Source of the DNA: Planctomycetota bacterium
GTDB lineage: Bacteria; Planctomycetota; UBA1135; GCA-002686595
DNA: 51,716 bases
Assembly: GCA_014237855.1 (NCBI GenBank)
Contig: JABACD010000031.1
Location: forward strand, 1 to 51,716
Direction of reading: 5' to 3'
The notes under the pieces were generated by a model that worked only from the letters and a program-made list of their open reading frames with translations, had not been told where the DNA came from and did not search any database. Below, piece after piece: positions 1-8,405 of the stretch. Position 1 is the first letter of the stretch; every line of letters starts with the position of its first letter. The translations under genes were made by a program, and so were the position numbers.

Positions 1-55
1 CGGCGGCGGCGCCGAGTTCAACTTCTCGAACGCAGTCCAGACCGACTGGATCTAG
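1..55 (+). CDS. C-terminal tail of an unidentified protein (partial)
   Basis: Reading from base 2, seventeen codons end in TAG at 53-55 and encode a tail beginning Gly-Gly-Gly-Ala-Glu-Phe and ending Asp-Trp-Ile. The other frames give Arg-rich or broken text, and a strong hairpin follows directly, so this is probably the end of a real gene that starts before the window. The tail is too short to assign a family; the hydrophobic/aromatic alternation would fit a secreted beta-rich protein, but that is only a guess. Confidence 0.4.
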   Translation, partial: GGGAEFNFSNAVQTDWI

Positions 56-71
56 GAGTTGCTGAACGAGT

Positions 72-96
72 CCTGCTGAGCTAACCGCTCAGCAGG
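72..96 (+). terminator. Perfect 10-bp hairpin after the partial gene
   Basis: The arms CCTGCTGAGC and GCTCAGCAGG are perfect reverse complements around a 5-base loop (TAACC), 17 bases after the preceding stop codon. There is no T-tract after the stem, so it is not a textbook intrinsic terminator, but its position just behind a stop codon suggests transcription termination or 3'-end protection. Confidence 0.5.
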
Positions 97-241
97 GATC
101 GGGTGAGTCATATTGCTCGAGCATTCTTGATCATTTGGGCGATGCCTTTACGTGTGGCGGATGTGGGTCTGAACGCTGGGGCGAATTAGGGCACAATGAG
201 GGCCTCGCCCGACCCCTCATCTCTCGCCTACGCCCCATCCA

Positions 242-751
242 TTGATCGCCCTGTTCGGAGACCTAGCTCTGATGGAGATCCTGGTCATTGCCGCTCTCTC
301 GGTGATGGTCTTCGGTCGTGACCTTCCACGAGTTGCGGCCCAGGCTTACTCTCGGTTCCAAAAGGTGCGCAGGGCCTTGATGCAGGTCTGGAGAGATTCA
401 GGTATCGGGGAGGAGATGCGCCAAATGCAGAGGGAGATTGACCGCGGCACAGAGGCAATCAGGCGTGCCAGCCCCAAGGAGCTGGCCAGGAAAACGCTGA
501 AGGACGTGGAGGCTGAAGTGAAGAGTCCCTTCGAGTCGGCCTCGGTAGAGGATCAGAGAGAGGTGCGGCCGGAGCCGCCGCCAGAAGAAGAGCTGGGGGC
601 TGGCGCAAGAACTCTGGCCGAGGAGCCGGAAGAGCCCGCTGGGGAATCCGAACGCCGCCCGCCCTGGTATCCGGAAGTCGAGCCCCCCCCCGGTCAGCCC
701 TCGGGCTCTGTGGAGACTCAACCCTCGGACGAGAAGAGCGAAGGAGACTGA
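242..751 (+). CDS. TatA/TatB-family twin-arginine translocase subunit with long acidic tail
   Basis: The 169-residue product has the Tat A/B architecture: a short periplasmic N-terminus, one transmembrane helix at about residues 9-25 starting MEILVIAAL, the hinge F-G-R-D-L-P (usual form F-G-P-x-x-L-P), then an amphipathic helix to about residue 65. From about residue 75 onward it is a disordered Glu/Pro-rich tail, longer than in most TatA proteins and more like TatB. The start is TTG at 242; the in-frame ATG at 272 would remove residues normally found before the membrane helix, so TTG is preferred. It would act in the inner membrane with TatC, which is not in the window. The stop overlaps the next start (TGATG), so the pair is translationally coupled. 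TatA versus TatB cannot be decided here. Confidence 0.85.
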   Translation: MIALFGDLALMEILVIAALSVMVFGRDLPRVAAQAYSRFQKVRRALMQVWRDSGIGEEMRQMQREIDRGTEAIRRASPKELARKTLKDVEAEVKSPFESASVEDQREVRPEPPPEEELGAGARTLAEEPEEPAGESERRPPWYPEVEPPPGQPSGSVETQPSDEKSEGD

Positions 752-1617
752 TGTTCACCCTGGGCTACAACACCAACGGCCTTGCCCACCACCGCCTGGA
801 AGAGTCAATCGATCTTCTGGCGGAGCTGGGCTATGGGGCCCTTGCGCTGACCCCGGACGTGGGCCAGCTCGACCCCTTCCGGGCCCGACCTGGGGAGATC
901 GAGAGCATTCGCGCACGGGCCGAAGCTGCCGGGATGCGGGTCGTGATCGAGACTGGGGCGCGCTTTCTCATGGACCCCAGGCGAAAGCACTTCCCGACGT
1001 TGCTGGAGGAGTCCGCCGCAGACCGCGGTCGACGCATCGATTTCCTCAAACGGTCGATCGATCTGGGCCAGGCGCTTGGAGCCGAGGTCGTTTCCGTCTG
1101 GTCTGGTCAGGCCCCGGGTGGGATCACGGCCGAGGAGGAGCCAGGGCAGACCGGCCCCGTCTGGGACCGCCTCTGCGAAGGCCTCGAGGGGGTGCTTGAT
1201 CACTCCCGTGGTTCGGGGCTCCTCCTGGCTTTCGAGCCCGAGCCCGGCATGTTCGTCGAGAGGCCCTCAGGATACGACGAGCTTCTCGAGCGGCTGGGGC
1301 CCCCGGGAGAGGAACTATGGCTCACCCTGGACGTGGGCCATCTGGTCGTGACGGGGGATTTACCTGTTGGGGACGCAATTCGCGGGGTGGCAACCCGAAT
1401 AAGGAACTTGCACCTGGATGATTGTCCCCGAGGGGTGCACATCCACGGGCTCTTCGGAACAGGTGATCTGGACCTCCAAGAGACCGTAAATACATTGATT
1501 GAAGTTGGTTACGAGGGGGTCGCCTCGGTGGAGTTGAGTCGTGACAGCCATCGTGGGGCCTTCGCCGCGGAGGAGGCGATGCGTCAATTACGACAGGTGA
1601 TCCAGAACTCTCCTTGA
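751..1617 (+). CDS. Sugar phosphate isomerase/epimerase (TIM barrel, AP endonuclease 2-like)
   Basis: The 288-residue protein fits the xylose-isomerase-like TIM-barrel family. It opens with M-F-T-L-G-Y-N-T-N-G, has an E-P-E-P-G strand end near residue 165, an L-D-V-G-H-L metal-site motif near residue 195, H-L-D-D-C near 222, and V-E-L-S-R near the C-terminus, giving the Glu/Asp/His set that binds a divalent metal in this fold. It probably interconverts a keto/aldo sugar or related polyol in the cytoplasm; the substrate cannot be read. AAGGAG lies just upstream of the ATG, one of the few clear Shine-Dalgarno sites here. The TGATG overlap ties it to the Tat-like gene although the functions have no obvious link. 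Confidence 0.85.
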   Translation: MFTLGYNTNGLAHHRLEESIDLLAELGYGALALTPDVGQLDPFRARPGEIESIRARAEAAGMRVVIETGARFLMDPRRKHFPTLLEESAADRGRRIDFLKRSIDLGQALGAEVVSVWSGQAPGGITAEEEPGQTGPVWDRLCEGLEGVLDHSRGSGLLLAFEPEPGMFVERPSGYDELLERLGPPGEELWLTLDVGHLVVTGDLPVGDAIRGVATRIRNLHLDDCPRGVHIHGLFGTGDLDLQETVNTLIEVGYEGVASVELSRDSHRGAFAAEEAMRQLRQVIQNSP

Positions 1618-1705
1618 TCTGGTCTTCACACGAGGAGCACAATCTTGGTCGGATTCCGGACGCTCGGCATGGCGATCAGCGTCCCCACACTCAAGCAGGA
1701 ACAGA

Positions 1706-1975
1706 ATGGCCCTTCAGGAACAGTCCCTTCAGATCTGCCCAACACGCATCGATGGTTCACCTGTGCTACTTGCGCACAAGGTTGACCGATCGCGGTGTCA
1801 GGATCGTCAGAGGAAGCGTTACCACAAATGCTTCACATGTGCCTGGAACAATAACTACGTGGCTGCCCACGGTGAGCCGTCACAGGCTCCCGAACCCAAG
1901 CCCCTGGCCGCTGTCGAAGAAGCTGAGGTTCAGGTCTCCAGGGATCTGGAAGAGACGGTCACGCGAGTCGGCTGA
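1706..1975 (+). CDS. Small Cys-rich hypothetical protein
   Basis: This 89-residue reading frame lies in the otherwise empty stretch between the isomerase and the DUF1080 gene. The middle holds R-C-Q-D-R-Q-R-K-R-Y-H-K-C-F-T-C-A-W-N-N-N-Y, with cysteines at residues 31, 43 and 46 plus another at 11, a pattern suggesting a small zinc-ribbon-like or metal-binding site followed by a Pro/Glu-rich tail. AGGA sits six bases before the ATG. It resembles no family I can name with certainty. A longer overlapping frame (1614-2051) lacks these protein-like features and I treat it as noise. Support is moderate because the call rests on composition and one motif. Confidence 0.5.
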   Translation: MALQEQSLQICPTRIDGSPVLLAHKVDRSRCQDRQRKRYHKCFTCAWNNNYVAAHGEPSQAPEPKPLAAVEEAEVQVSRDLEETVTRVG

Positions 1976-2002
1976 AGACCTGGTCTGGGCCTGGCGGCTC
2001 CA

Positions 2003-2605
2003 TCAGAGCTCTCGGACCTCCAGTCTCCGAAACTCCACATGCAGGTCCTGACCCCCGTGGAGTTGTAAGGCGAAGTGACCCTCTCTACGACCGGGGTCAT
2101 CTGAGAGGGCAGCGGTTCGCTCGCCATTGATCCATACCTCCACTTCGCCTCCCACCGCATGCACGGACATCCTCGTCCACTCACCGGGAGAGTAGATCCG
2201 TTCGAGTAGCCCCGGGTCCGGCTTGACCACCCAGGCCCTCCCCCCCGTCTCGTACAGGCCGCCGGTCTCCATGCTCGGGTCGATCTCTGCCTGAAAACCG
2301 AGCACTCCCACATGGTCGGGCGTCTCCTCCACTCGAAAGTAGAAGCCGCTGCAGCCCTTCTGGGTTCGAAACTCCAGCCGCGCCTCGAAGTCGGTGTAGC
2401 TTCCATCGCTGATGAGGAGCCCGTGCCGTGCTTCTGATCGCTCCGATGTACCGACCAAGGTTTCACCGTTCCAGACCCAGTCACCACCTGGCTGGGCGTG
2501 CCAGCCATCAAAGCTGCCAGGCTCGATCAACGGTCTCCACGAGGGTGAGCTACAAGAGGCCAGCGGAAGACACAGCAAGAGAAGAGTGTGCGCGAGGATA
2601 CGCAT
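2003..2605 (-). CDS. DUF1080 lipoprotein (3-keto-disaccharide hydrolase-like domain)
   Basis: From the ATG at 2603-2605 the protein is 200 residues and starts with a clean lipoprotein signal (MRILAHTLLLLCLPLASC, lipid-modified Cys18); the frame extends ten codons further to 2635, but that spoils the signal. The mature part is a single concanavalin-like beta sandwich of the DUF1080 type: an F-D-G-W-H repeat near residue 30, D-F-E-A-R-L-E-F-R and S-G-F-Y-F-R strands in the middle, and W-T-R-M-S-V...V-W-I-N-G near residue 150. DUF1080 proteins are abundant in planctomycetes and act on or bind glycans outside the cell. The start codon is preceded by CCC and no Shine-Dalgarno site. Confidence 0.85.
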   Translation of the reverse strand: MRILAHTLLLLCLPLASCSSPSWRPLIEPGSFDGWHAQPGGDWVWNGETLVGTSERSEARHGLLISDGSYTDFEARLEFRTQKGCSGFYFRVEETPDHVGVLGFQAEIDPSMETGGLYETGGRAWVVKPDPGLLERIYSPGEWTRMSVHAVGGEVEVWINGERTAALSDDPGRREGHFALQLHGGQDLHVEFRRLEVREL

Positions 2606-2658
2606 GGGAGTGAAGACGAGTGGTCGCTGGATCATGGTGTACGTTCGAGAAAGCCGGG

Positions 2659-3771
2659 TCAGGAACTCGAATCCTGCATGAGGTGCAGGGTGCGCTGAGG
2701 GAACGGGATCTCAATCTTCTCCTCACGGAAGCGGCTGATGATGTCGGTCAAGATGGAGTCGACAACCCGACCCCGGACGGCTGGCTCGAGGACCCAGACC
2801 TGAAGATCGAACTCGAGGGCTGACGCGCCGAGCCTTCTGAAGCGAACCCGAGGAGCGGGATCCTCATGGATGTTCTCCTGGTCAGTGGCTATCTCCAGAA
2901 GCACTCGCTTGACCTGATCGACGTCCGAGCCGTAGGCCACTCCGACTGGAATCCCAACGCGCATTGCAGCATCTCCGCCACCACTCTGATTGACGATCTT
3001 CGAGGTACCGATGACCGCATTGGGAATCGTGATCAGGACGTCATTTCGCGTCTTGATTCGTGTGGAACGCAGGCCAATGTGCACGACCTCTCCGCGAACC
3101 CCATCGTCAAGCACGATGTAATCACCGAGCCTGTACGGCGCGTCAGCAACAATGAAGACGCCGGCAAAGAGATTGGAGAGTGTGTCCTTTGCGGCAAAGC
3201 CAACGGCAACGCCGACAACGCCTGCGGAGGCAAGCCAGCCCGTGGCATTGATCTTCCAGATCTGCAGGACCAGGTAGACGGAGAGGCCCAGGACAAGGAC
3301 GGTCGCCAGGTTCGCGAAGAGCGGTGCCGTACGCCTGTCGATGAGTGGGAAGCGATCGGAAATCTGGCCGGCGTATTGCAGCAAGATCGAAGAGATCCGC
3401 ATTCCAAGCAAGGTCCAGACTCCCAGACCAATGGTCAGGAGCGTGCGTGCAACCGGTTGTCTGGCGTCCGAGATCCACCCAGAGTCACCAAGCAGGTTGA
3501 TGGCAATGAAGAATCCCGTCAGGACCACGCTGGCAATCACAGGGCCGCGAAGAGAGGCGAGCACGCGCTCGTCTACCTCTGTCTTCGTTCGCTTCAGGAG
3601 CGTGGCCAGGCCACGCAACACAATGTAGTGCAGCGTGAGCCCGATCAGGATCGAGATCGCGACAACGGAGGCAGCCACCATTGGGCCTTCACCGTAGGTC
3701 TTCTCAATCCAATGGCAGAGACGATCCACCAAGACAAAATCGGGCACCTCATCAGGCTTCTTTTCTATCAT
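2659..3771 (-). CDS. MscS-family mechanosensitive ion channel
   Basis: The 370-residue protein (ATG at 3769-3771; the open frame reaches 3858 but the extra residues look non-coding) has about five membrane helices followed by a cytoplasmic MscS domain. The pore-lining helix and the beta domain behind it read A-S-A-G-V-V-G-V-A-V-G-F-A-A-K-D-T-L-S-N-L, then F-I, then A-P-Y-R-L-G-D-Y-I, the family hallmark, followed by G-E-V-V-H-I-G-L-R-S-T-R-I and I-P-N-A. The C-terminal alpha/beta part ends I-P-F-P-Q-R-T-L-H, also typical. It would open under membrane tension to release solutes on osmotic downshock. It is longer than E. coli MscS (286 residues) because of extra N-terminal helices. It lies on the same strand as, but 53 bases from, the DUF1080 gene. 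Confidence 0.93.
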   Translation of the reverse strand: MIEKKPDEVPDFVLVDRLCHWIEKTYGEGPMVAASVVAISILIGLTLHYIVLRGLATLLKRTKTEVDERVLASLRGPVIASVVLTGFFIAINLLGDSGWISDARQPVARTLLTIGLGVWTLLGMRISSILLQYAGQISDRFPLIDRRTAPLFANLATVLVLGLSVYLVLQIWKINATGWLASAGVVGVAVGFAAKDTLSNLFAGVFIVADAPYRLGDYIVLDDGVRGEVVHIGLRSTRIKTRNDVLITIPNAVIGTSKIVNQSGGGDAAMRVGIPVGVAYGSDVDQVKRVLLEIATDQENIHEDPAPRVRFRRLGASALEFDLQVWVLEPAVRGRVVDSILTDIISRFREEKIEIPFPQRTLHLMQDSSS

Positions 3772-3944
3772 GGCCGCTCCAGGGTATTCCTTCAGAGGAA
3801 TGACAGGAACGCTGAAGGCGGGGAGTCTCCTGGTATCTCCCGTGCTTGGACTGGCCAAGGATGAGCCACCTCCGTGCAGGCCCTTCGATGGCGATGGCCC
3901 TGATTCGCGCCGCAGGGGACCTTCGTCCGCCGACGAGCAACGGT

Positions 3945-6575
3945 CTAACCTCCTGTCCGGATTGCCCGAACGGAGTCCGTGCGATTCATGCGCCAGACAG
4001 GGTAGGCGCCGGCGACCAGCGTGATCAGGACAGCGGCTCCCAGTGTGATCCAGTGCCAGACGCCCGCCCCCTTGAGGGGAAGCTCCAGCCCGGAGAGTGC
4101 TTCGAGTGCCCTGATGATCACGGGGCTGAGGAGGCTCCCCAGGCCCAGCCCGAGAAGTCCACCGAACAGGCCCATCACTCCGGACTCCAGCCAGACCATG
4201 CCGCTGATCTGGGCCTTGCTCGAGCCGAGTGCTCGCAAGATGCCAAGCTCCTTGGATCTCTCCAGTGCAGAGAGCAGCTGACCATTGAGAACGCCGAGCG
4301 CCGCCAGGAGCGCGGTGAGGCTCAGGATCAGGTCGAACAGCCGGAAGTCGTGCTTGATGTCATCGATCTGGATCTTGCGAAGGCCCGAGCCTGTGATGAA
4401 TCGCGCCCCTCGCTTGTTCTTTCCGCCTAGCTGGCTTCGGATGATGGCGATGACCGAGTCCGGATCACCGTCGTCAGTCATTCGAACGGCGATCGACTCT
4501 GGCGACTCGATCTCGACGCAGAAGTACTTCTTCATGTAGCGCTCGTTGACCACGCCGTACATTCGTTCGTCGGGGTGCGGGAAGTATCCATAGTCATCGC
4601 TGATTGCGATGATCTCGAATCCAATCACCTCTCCCTTGCCCGTGCGGACCTGGACATCGTCGCCCACTGCGTACCCCAGGTTGTTCGCGATGCGCCCGGA
4701 GATGATAATGCCGTGTTGCTCATCGAACTTCTCACGCATGACGGGGTCATTCGCAAGCGGGCCATACTCGGTTAGTTCGGATGAGCGAAGGCCAATGAAG
4801 AGGAATGGCGAATAGGTGCGTGCGCTGCCCGGCTCGACACCAAGAACCTCGGGGAGCTCGTGCAGAGCTGCGGAGAGCTCTTCAAAGTCCGTCTTCGGCA
4901 GGTTACGTGCCCAGACCTTGTTTTGAACGGCAACCTCGGCCCAGTCTCCGACCTCGCCTTGAAGGCTGGCCGTCATTCCCTTGAGTCCGACAAAGGCGGC
5001 ACAAACCAGGGCGATGGCTGCCGAGGAGACAGCGATGCGGCGAGGGTTCGCGGCCATGGTGTGAGACGCCATGGCTCCAGCGAATGGAAACAGGTTGGTC
5101 AGGGGCCTGGCCAGCAGTCGACAGATGGTCGCCAGTACACCAGGAATCAACAGCGGCACTGCGAGCAGGAGGCCGAGAACCCCAACGGCAAGGAGCAAGG
5201 AGGCGACCAGAGCGCTACTGGCTGCGCCGATAACCGGCACGATGGTGAAGTAGAGCGCGGGCAGAAGCACAGCGATCAACAGGGCGGCGAAGATGTGGAA
5301 GCTATGGGCTGTACCCTGGTCCTCCATGGCCTTCTCACCCCTCAAGGCCTCCACTGTGCTGGCGCCACGTGCTCGAAGAAGAGGGAATACCGAGCCAAGC
5401 AAGGCGGTGCCAACGCCAATGGCGGTCAAGGGAAGTACTCCCAGGGGAATACGGAAGCCCGAGATCAGCTTGCCTGTGCCGAGGGTCGTGATGCCGGCTC
5501 CGAGGAGACCCTTGGCCAAGAGTACCCCGGCGGCCAGACCCAGCGCACCCCCAAGAGAGCTGAGGATCAAGGCCTCGAGGAGAAAGATACGTCCGACCTG
5601 GCGACGTCCGGCGCCCAGGGCGTGGAGCACTCCTACCTCGCGTATGCGCTCGACCAGCGACATGGAGAGCGTATGGAAGATGACGTACAGCCCGAGCATC
5701 AACGCAAGCAGGCCAGCCATGTAGACCCCATTGCGATAGGCAGTCTCGTCAGCAGCTTGGCCGATAACGACACTGCGGCTCATGTCGTAGGCGAAGTTCC
5801 CAGCGAGGCGTGACTGCAGGTCCTCCAGGTTGGCTACTGGATCTGGTTGAACCCAGTAGCGCGGGTTGGTGCGCGCATCTTGATAGAGGCGGTCTCCCCA
5901 CTCGTACTCGACAACGACGATCTCGCCATTAGCCCGACGGCCAAGCTTTTCAGGGGTAAGAATGCCAGCGATGGTGAAGGCCAAGGTGAGAGGAATGTCC
6001 TCTTGAGCACCTCTCTTTCTTTGCATCTGTCCATCGATGCAGACGCGCGGGGCAGAGCGGGCCGGTCGCGAGAGGTCAACCTGCATTCCCGGCTGGAGAC
6101 CAAGGCGCTGAGCAAGCTTGGGCCCAATCAGGGCCTCTGGGATATCGTTGTCCGGCTGGAGGTCTGTTCCCTCGAGGAGGTTGTAGGCATCCATGAGAGG
6201 TAGCACCTCTGCGTCAACAGCGAGCAGCCGGGCTCGCGAGGGCGCAGGGCGAAGCCCTTCGGCCGGGGCAGCGGGAGGTGCCAGAAGCTCCACCTCATTC
6301 TGGAAGAAGACGGCGGCTCCGGCGATTCCCTCAATGGCGCTCAGCTTGGAGTGCGGGTCTTCCAGCCCCGGTGACGGGCTGACTTCGAACTCAGGCTTCC
6401 ACTCCTGGTCGTCTTGGTTGCTGTAGCGAGCCTTCAGCCCCTCGATGGTGTTCGTATCGAGCGTGTAGACGGCCACGACAGTGGCTATTCCGACCGCAAT
6501 CCCAAGTATGGAGAAGAGCGAACGGGCAGGTCGCTGCAACAAGCTGCGCCGCGCTAGTGTGATTGCGAGTCCCAC
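3945..6575 (-). CDS. ABC transporter permease with two FtsX domains (LolC/MacB-like)
   Basis: The 876-residue membrane protein starts with an amphipathic stretch and a first helix (S-L-F-S-I-L-G-I-A-V-G-I-A), then a large extracytoplasmic domain, then a cluster of helices with the FtsX signature V-E-R-I-R-E-V-G-V-L-H-A-L-G-A-G. A second half repeats the plan and ends with L-E-R-S-K-E-L-G-I-L-R-A-L-G-S-S and three C-terminal helices. This duplicated FtsX layout is typical of stand-alone permeases that move lipids, lipoproteins or peptides out of the inner membrane. The start is GTG at 6573-6575, overlapping the stop of the ATPase gene (TAGTG), so the two are coupled in the order ATPase then permease. 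No membrane fusion protein gene is nearby. Confidence 0.92.
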   Translation of the reverse strand: MGLAITLARRSLLQRPARSLFSILGIAVGIATVVAVYTLDTNTIEGLKARYSNQDDQEWKPEFEVSPSPGLEDPHSKLSAIEGIAGAAVFFQNEVELLAPPAAPAEGLRPAPSRARLLAVDAEVLPLMDAYNLLEGTDLQPDNDIPEALIGPKLAQRLGLQPGMQVDLSRPARSAPRVCIDGQMQRKRGAQEDIPLTLAFTIAGILTPEKLGRRANGEIVVVEYEWGDRLYQDARTNPRYWVQPDPVANLEDLQSRLAGNFAYDMSRSVVIGQAADETAYRNGVYMAGLLALMLGLYVIFHTLSMSLVERIREVGVLHALGAGRRQVGRIFLLEALILSSLGGALGLAAGVLLAKGLLGAGITTLGTGKLISGFRIPLGVLPLTAIGVGTALLGSVFPLLRARGASTVEALRGEKAMEDQGTAHSFHIFAALLIAVLLPALYFTIVPVIGAASSALVASLLLAVGVLGLLLAVPLLIPGVLATICRLLARPLTNLFPFAGAMASHTMAANPRRIAVSSAAIALVCAAFVGLKGMTASLQGEVGDWAEVAVQNKVWARNLPKTDFEELSAALHELPEVLGVEPGSARTYSPFLFIGLRSSELTEYGPLANDPVMREKFDEQHGIIISGRIANNLGYAVGDDVQVRTGKGEVIGFEIIAISDDYGYFPHPDERMYGVVNERYMKKYFCVEIESPESIAVRMTDDGDPDSVIAIIRSQLGGKNKRGARFITGSGLRKIQIDDIKHDFRLFDLILSLTALLAALGVLNGQLLSALERSKELGILRALGSSKAQISGMVWLESGVMGLFGGLLGLGLGSLLSPVIIRALEALSGLELPLKGAGVWHWITLGAAVLITLVAGAYPVWRMNRTDSVRAIRTGG

Positions 6576-7333
6576 TAGATATGAAGCTGTGCGAGGATCT
6601 CGTGAACCTTCTCGACCGGAATGCCTGGCCCCTTCAGCTCGATGTCAGGTGCGAGCTCTCCATCAACGAGGAAGAGGACCCTGTCCGCGAAAGTAGCGTC
6701 GCGTGGATTATGAGTCACCAGCAGTATCGACTTGTGGTCTTGTTCGCGTAGTTCGCGCAGGAGTTGCATGACCTCGAGGCCAGCCTGCTGGGCCAGGTTG
6801 CCCGTGGGCTCATCGCAGAGCAACAAGGGCTGGTCTCCGATCAAGGCACGGGCGATGGAAACTCGCTGCATCTCGCCGCCAGAGAGCTCGTGAGGGAAGG
6901 CCCCCTCGCGCCCCGCCAGGCCCAGCCGGGCCAGGATGGACTTGATGCGCTCCGCCTCTTCCGAGGCCTTTCGCCCCTTGATGGAGAGGGGGACTCCGAC
7001 GTTCTCCAGAACGGTGAGGTTCGGCAAGAGGTTGAAGAACTGAAAGACGTGCCCGATCATGTCGCGCCGCAGGCGCGTTCGCTGACGCTCCGTGGCGTCA
7101 TCGAGGTCGACGCCAGAGAGGTGGGTCTTGCCGGCGTCAGCCTTGTCCAGGCCCGCGAGAACGTGCAAGAGGGTGGATTTTCCTGATCCACTTGGACCCA
7201 TCACGCAGACGAACTCATTCTCGTGGACGTCAAGGGACAGCCCCTTGAGAACGGCTACCTGCTCGTCTCCCTGGTTGAAGAAGCGGTAGAGCTCGTGGGT
7301 AGAGGCCAGTATCTGGTTGTGTTCTTCGGTCAT
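6575..7333 (-). CDS. ABC transporter ATP-binding protein (LolD/MacB type)
   Basis: The 252-residue ATPase carries a complete nucleotide-binding set: Walker A G-P-S-G-S-G-K-S-T at residues 46-54, the Q-loop in F-Q-F-F-N-L-L-P at about 98, signature L-S-G-G-E-M-Q at 150-156, Walker B L-L-L-C-D-E-P at 170-176 and the switch histidine at 208. The F-F-N-L-L-P-x-L-T-V-L-E-N run is characteristic of the LolD/FtsE/MacB branch that pairs with FtsX-type permeases. It is the first gene of the two-gene operon and starts at an ATG 154 bases from the divergent HEAT-repeat gene, so both promoters must lie in 7334-7487. Confidence 0.95.
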   Translation of the reverse strand: MTEEHNQILASTHELYRFFNQGDEQVAVLKGLSLDVHENEFVCVMGPSGSGKSTLLHVLAGLDKADAGKTHLSGVDLDDATERQRTRLRRDMIGHVFQFFNLLPNLTVLENVGVPLSIKGRKASEEAERIKSILARLGLAGREGAFPHELSGGEMQRVSIARALIGDQPLLLCDEPTGNLAQQAGLEVMQLLRELREQDHKSILLVTHNPRDATFADRVLFLVDGELAPDIELKGPGIPVEKVHEILAQLHI

Positions 7334-7487
7334 TTCGGGGGGGATTCTAACCAGGACGACGCCTCAGGGGGATCTTCAGGAGGGCCGGAACCCGGGCCGA
7401 TAAAATGGGTTCTCGCATATCACCAAAACGATCTATCCTGTCTCAGAGACCCTTCCCAGCCCAACAGGCCTTCCAGATGAGCCTCCC

Positions 7488-8315
7488 ATGCTGAACCTGC
7501 TCTTCGCCTTGAACCTGACTTTCTCGCCGCTTTCGGCCCCAGTCCCCGTGGCCCAGGAAGAGGACATCGAGGTTGAGTCCCCCGATCCTGCCCAGGTGAA
7601 GGCAGCGGTAGAGAGTCTCGAACAGGCCTTCAAGAAGGGTAAGTCTCCCGAGCGCATTCAGGCCCTCGAGGAACATGGCGAGGTCGAGGACCCTGAGGTG
7701 GTCAAGCTCGTGACCAAGGGGTTGAAGGACAAGGACCCCATGGTTCAAGTCGCTGCGGTCGAAGCCCTACGCTGGCAGAAGGGCCCCAACGCTCTCGAGG
7801 CCTTGCAGGCAGCCCTGAAGAAGGATAAGTCGATCAAGAAGGTCGATGCACTGCACGAGGCCGTGATCAAGGCCATCGGGCAGCACGCGAACCCGAAGTC
7901 CATCGACGTCCTGATGGACAAGGCTCTCTCCAGTAATCCACGCGAGGTGACGATCGCCCGTATCTATGCCTTGGGGCATATCAGGGACAAGGAGTCAGTC
8001 GAGTCACTGATCGGCCTGATGCAAAAGACGGGTCGGAACTCGAAGACCAAGGGGGTGAACCAACCTCTCATGAAGCAGTTCGCGGTGTCACTTGAGGTCT
8101 TGACGGGAGAGGGCTTCGGGGAGAAAGAGAATGAATGGGCCTCCTGGTGGCGGGAGAACAAGAAGTCCTTCGAGGTGAGTGAGGCCCCGGCTGTTCCTGG
8201 TCCCAAGGTGGCACGATTCTGGAAGAAGTACTGGTCGAAGGACTCTGCTGCAAATCAGTCGGAAGAGACCAAGGGGAAGAAGAAGCGTAGGGAGCGAGAG
8301 GAAGACTCAAGGTGA
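7488..8315 (+). CDS. Exported HEAT-repeat protein
   Basis: The 275-residue product begins with a hydrophobic segment (MLNLLFALNLTFSPLSAPVPVAQ) that looks like a signal peptide, then an acidic linker and four or five alpha-helical repeats of about 35 residues, for example P-E-V-V-K-L-V-T-K-G-L-K-D-K-D-P-M-V-Q-V and D-V-L-M-D-K-A-L. These are HEAT/PBS-lyase-like repeats used as protein-binding scaffolds. A Trp-rich piece (E-W-A-S-W-W-R-E-N-K) follows, and the C-terminus is Lys/Arg/Glu-rich. No catalytic motif is seen. The ATG is preceded by CCC rather than a Shine-Dalgarno site. The next gene follows within 90 bases on the same strand. Confidence 0.75.
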   Translation: MLNLLFALNLTFSPLSAPVPVAQEEDIEVESPDPAQVKAAVESLEQAFKKGKSPERIQALEEHGEVEDPEVVKLVTKGLKDKDPMVQVAAVEALRWQKGPNALEALQAALKKDKSIKKVDALHEAVIKAIGQHANPKSIDVLMDKALSSNPREVTIARIYALGHIRDKESVESLIGLMQKTGRNSKTKGVNQPLMKQFAVSLEVLTGEGFGEKENEWASWWRENKKSFEVSEAPAVPGPKVARFWKKYWSKDSAANQSEETKGKKKRREREEDSR

Positions 8316-8405
8316 GGCTTGCCTGGGGAGCGGAGCTTCCTCCGCAACCCTGATACCTGTCCGCGCTCGACAATATGTCGGACCCTGAGGTATTCTTCCT
8401 GGCCC

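Noticed and set aside
1614..2051. A 145-residue frame after the sugar isomerase
   Set aside because: It has no ribosome site and no protein-like segments; the shorter frame at 1706 in another register carries the Cys motif.
4860..5813. A 317-residue open frame opposite the ABC permease
   Set aside because: Gly/Glu/Gln-rich antisense text with no fold signature; the permease frame is supported by two FtsX domains and coupling to the ATPase.
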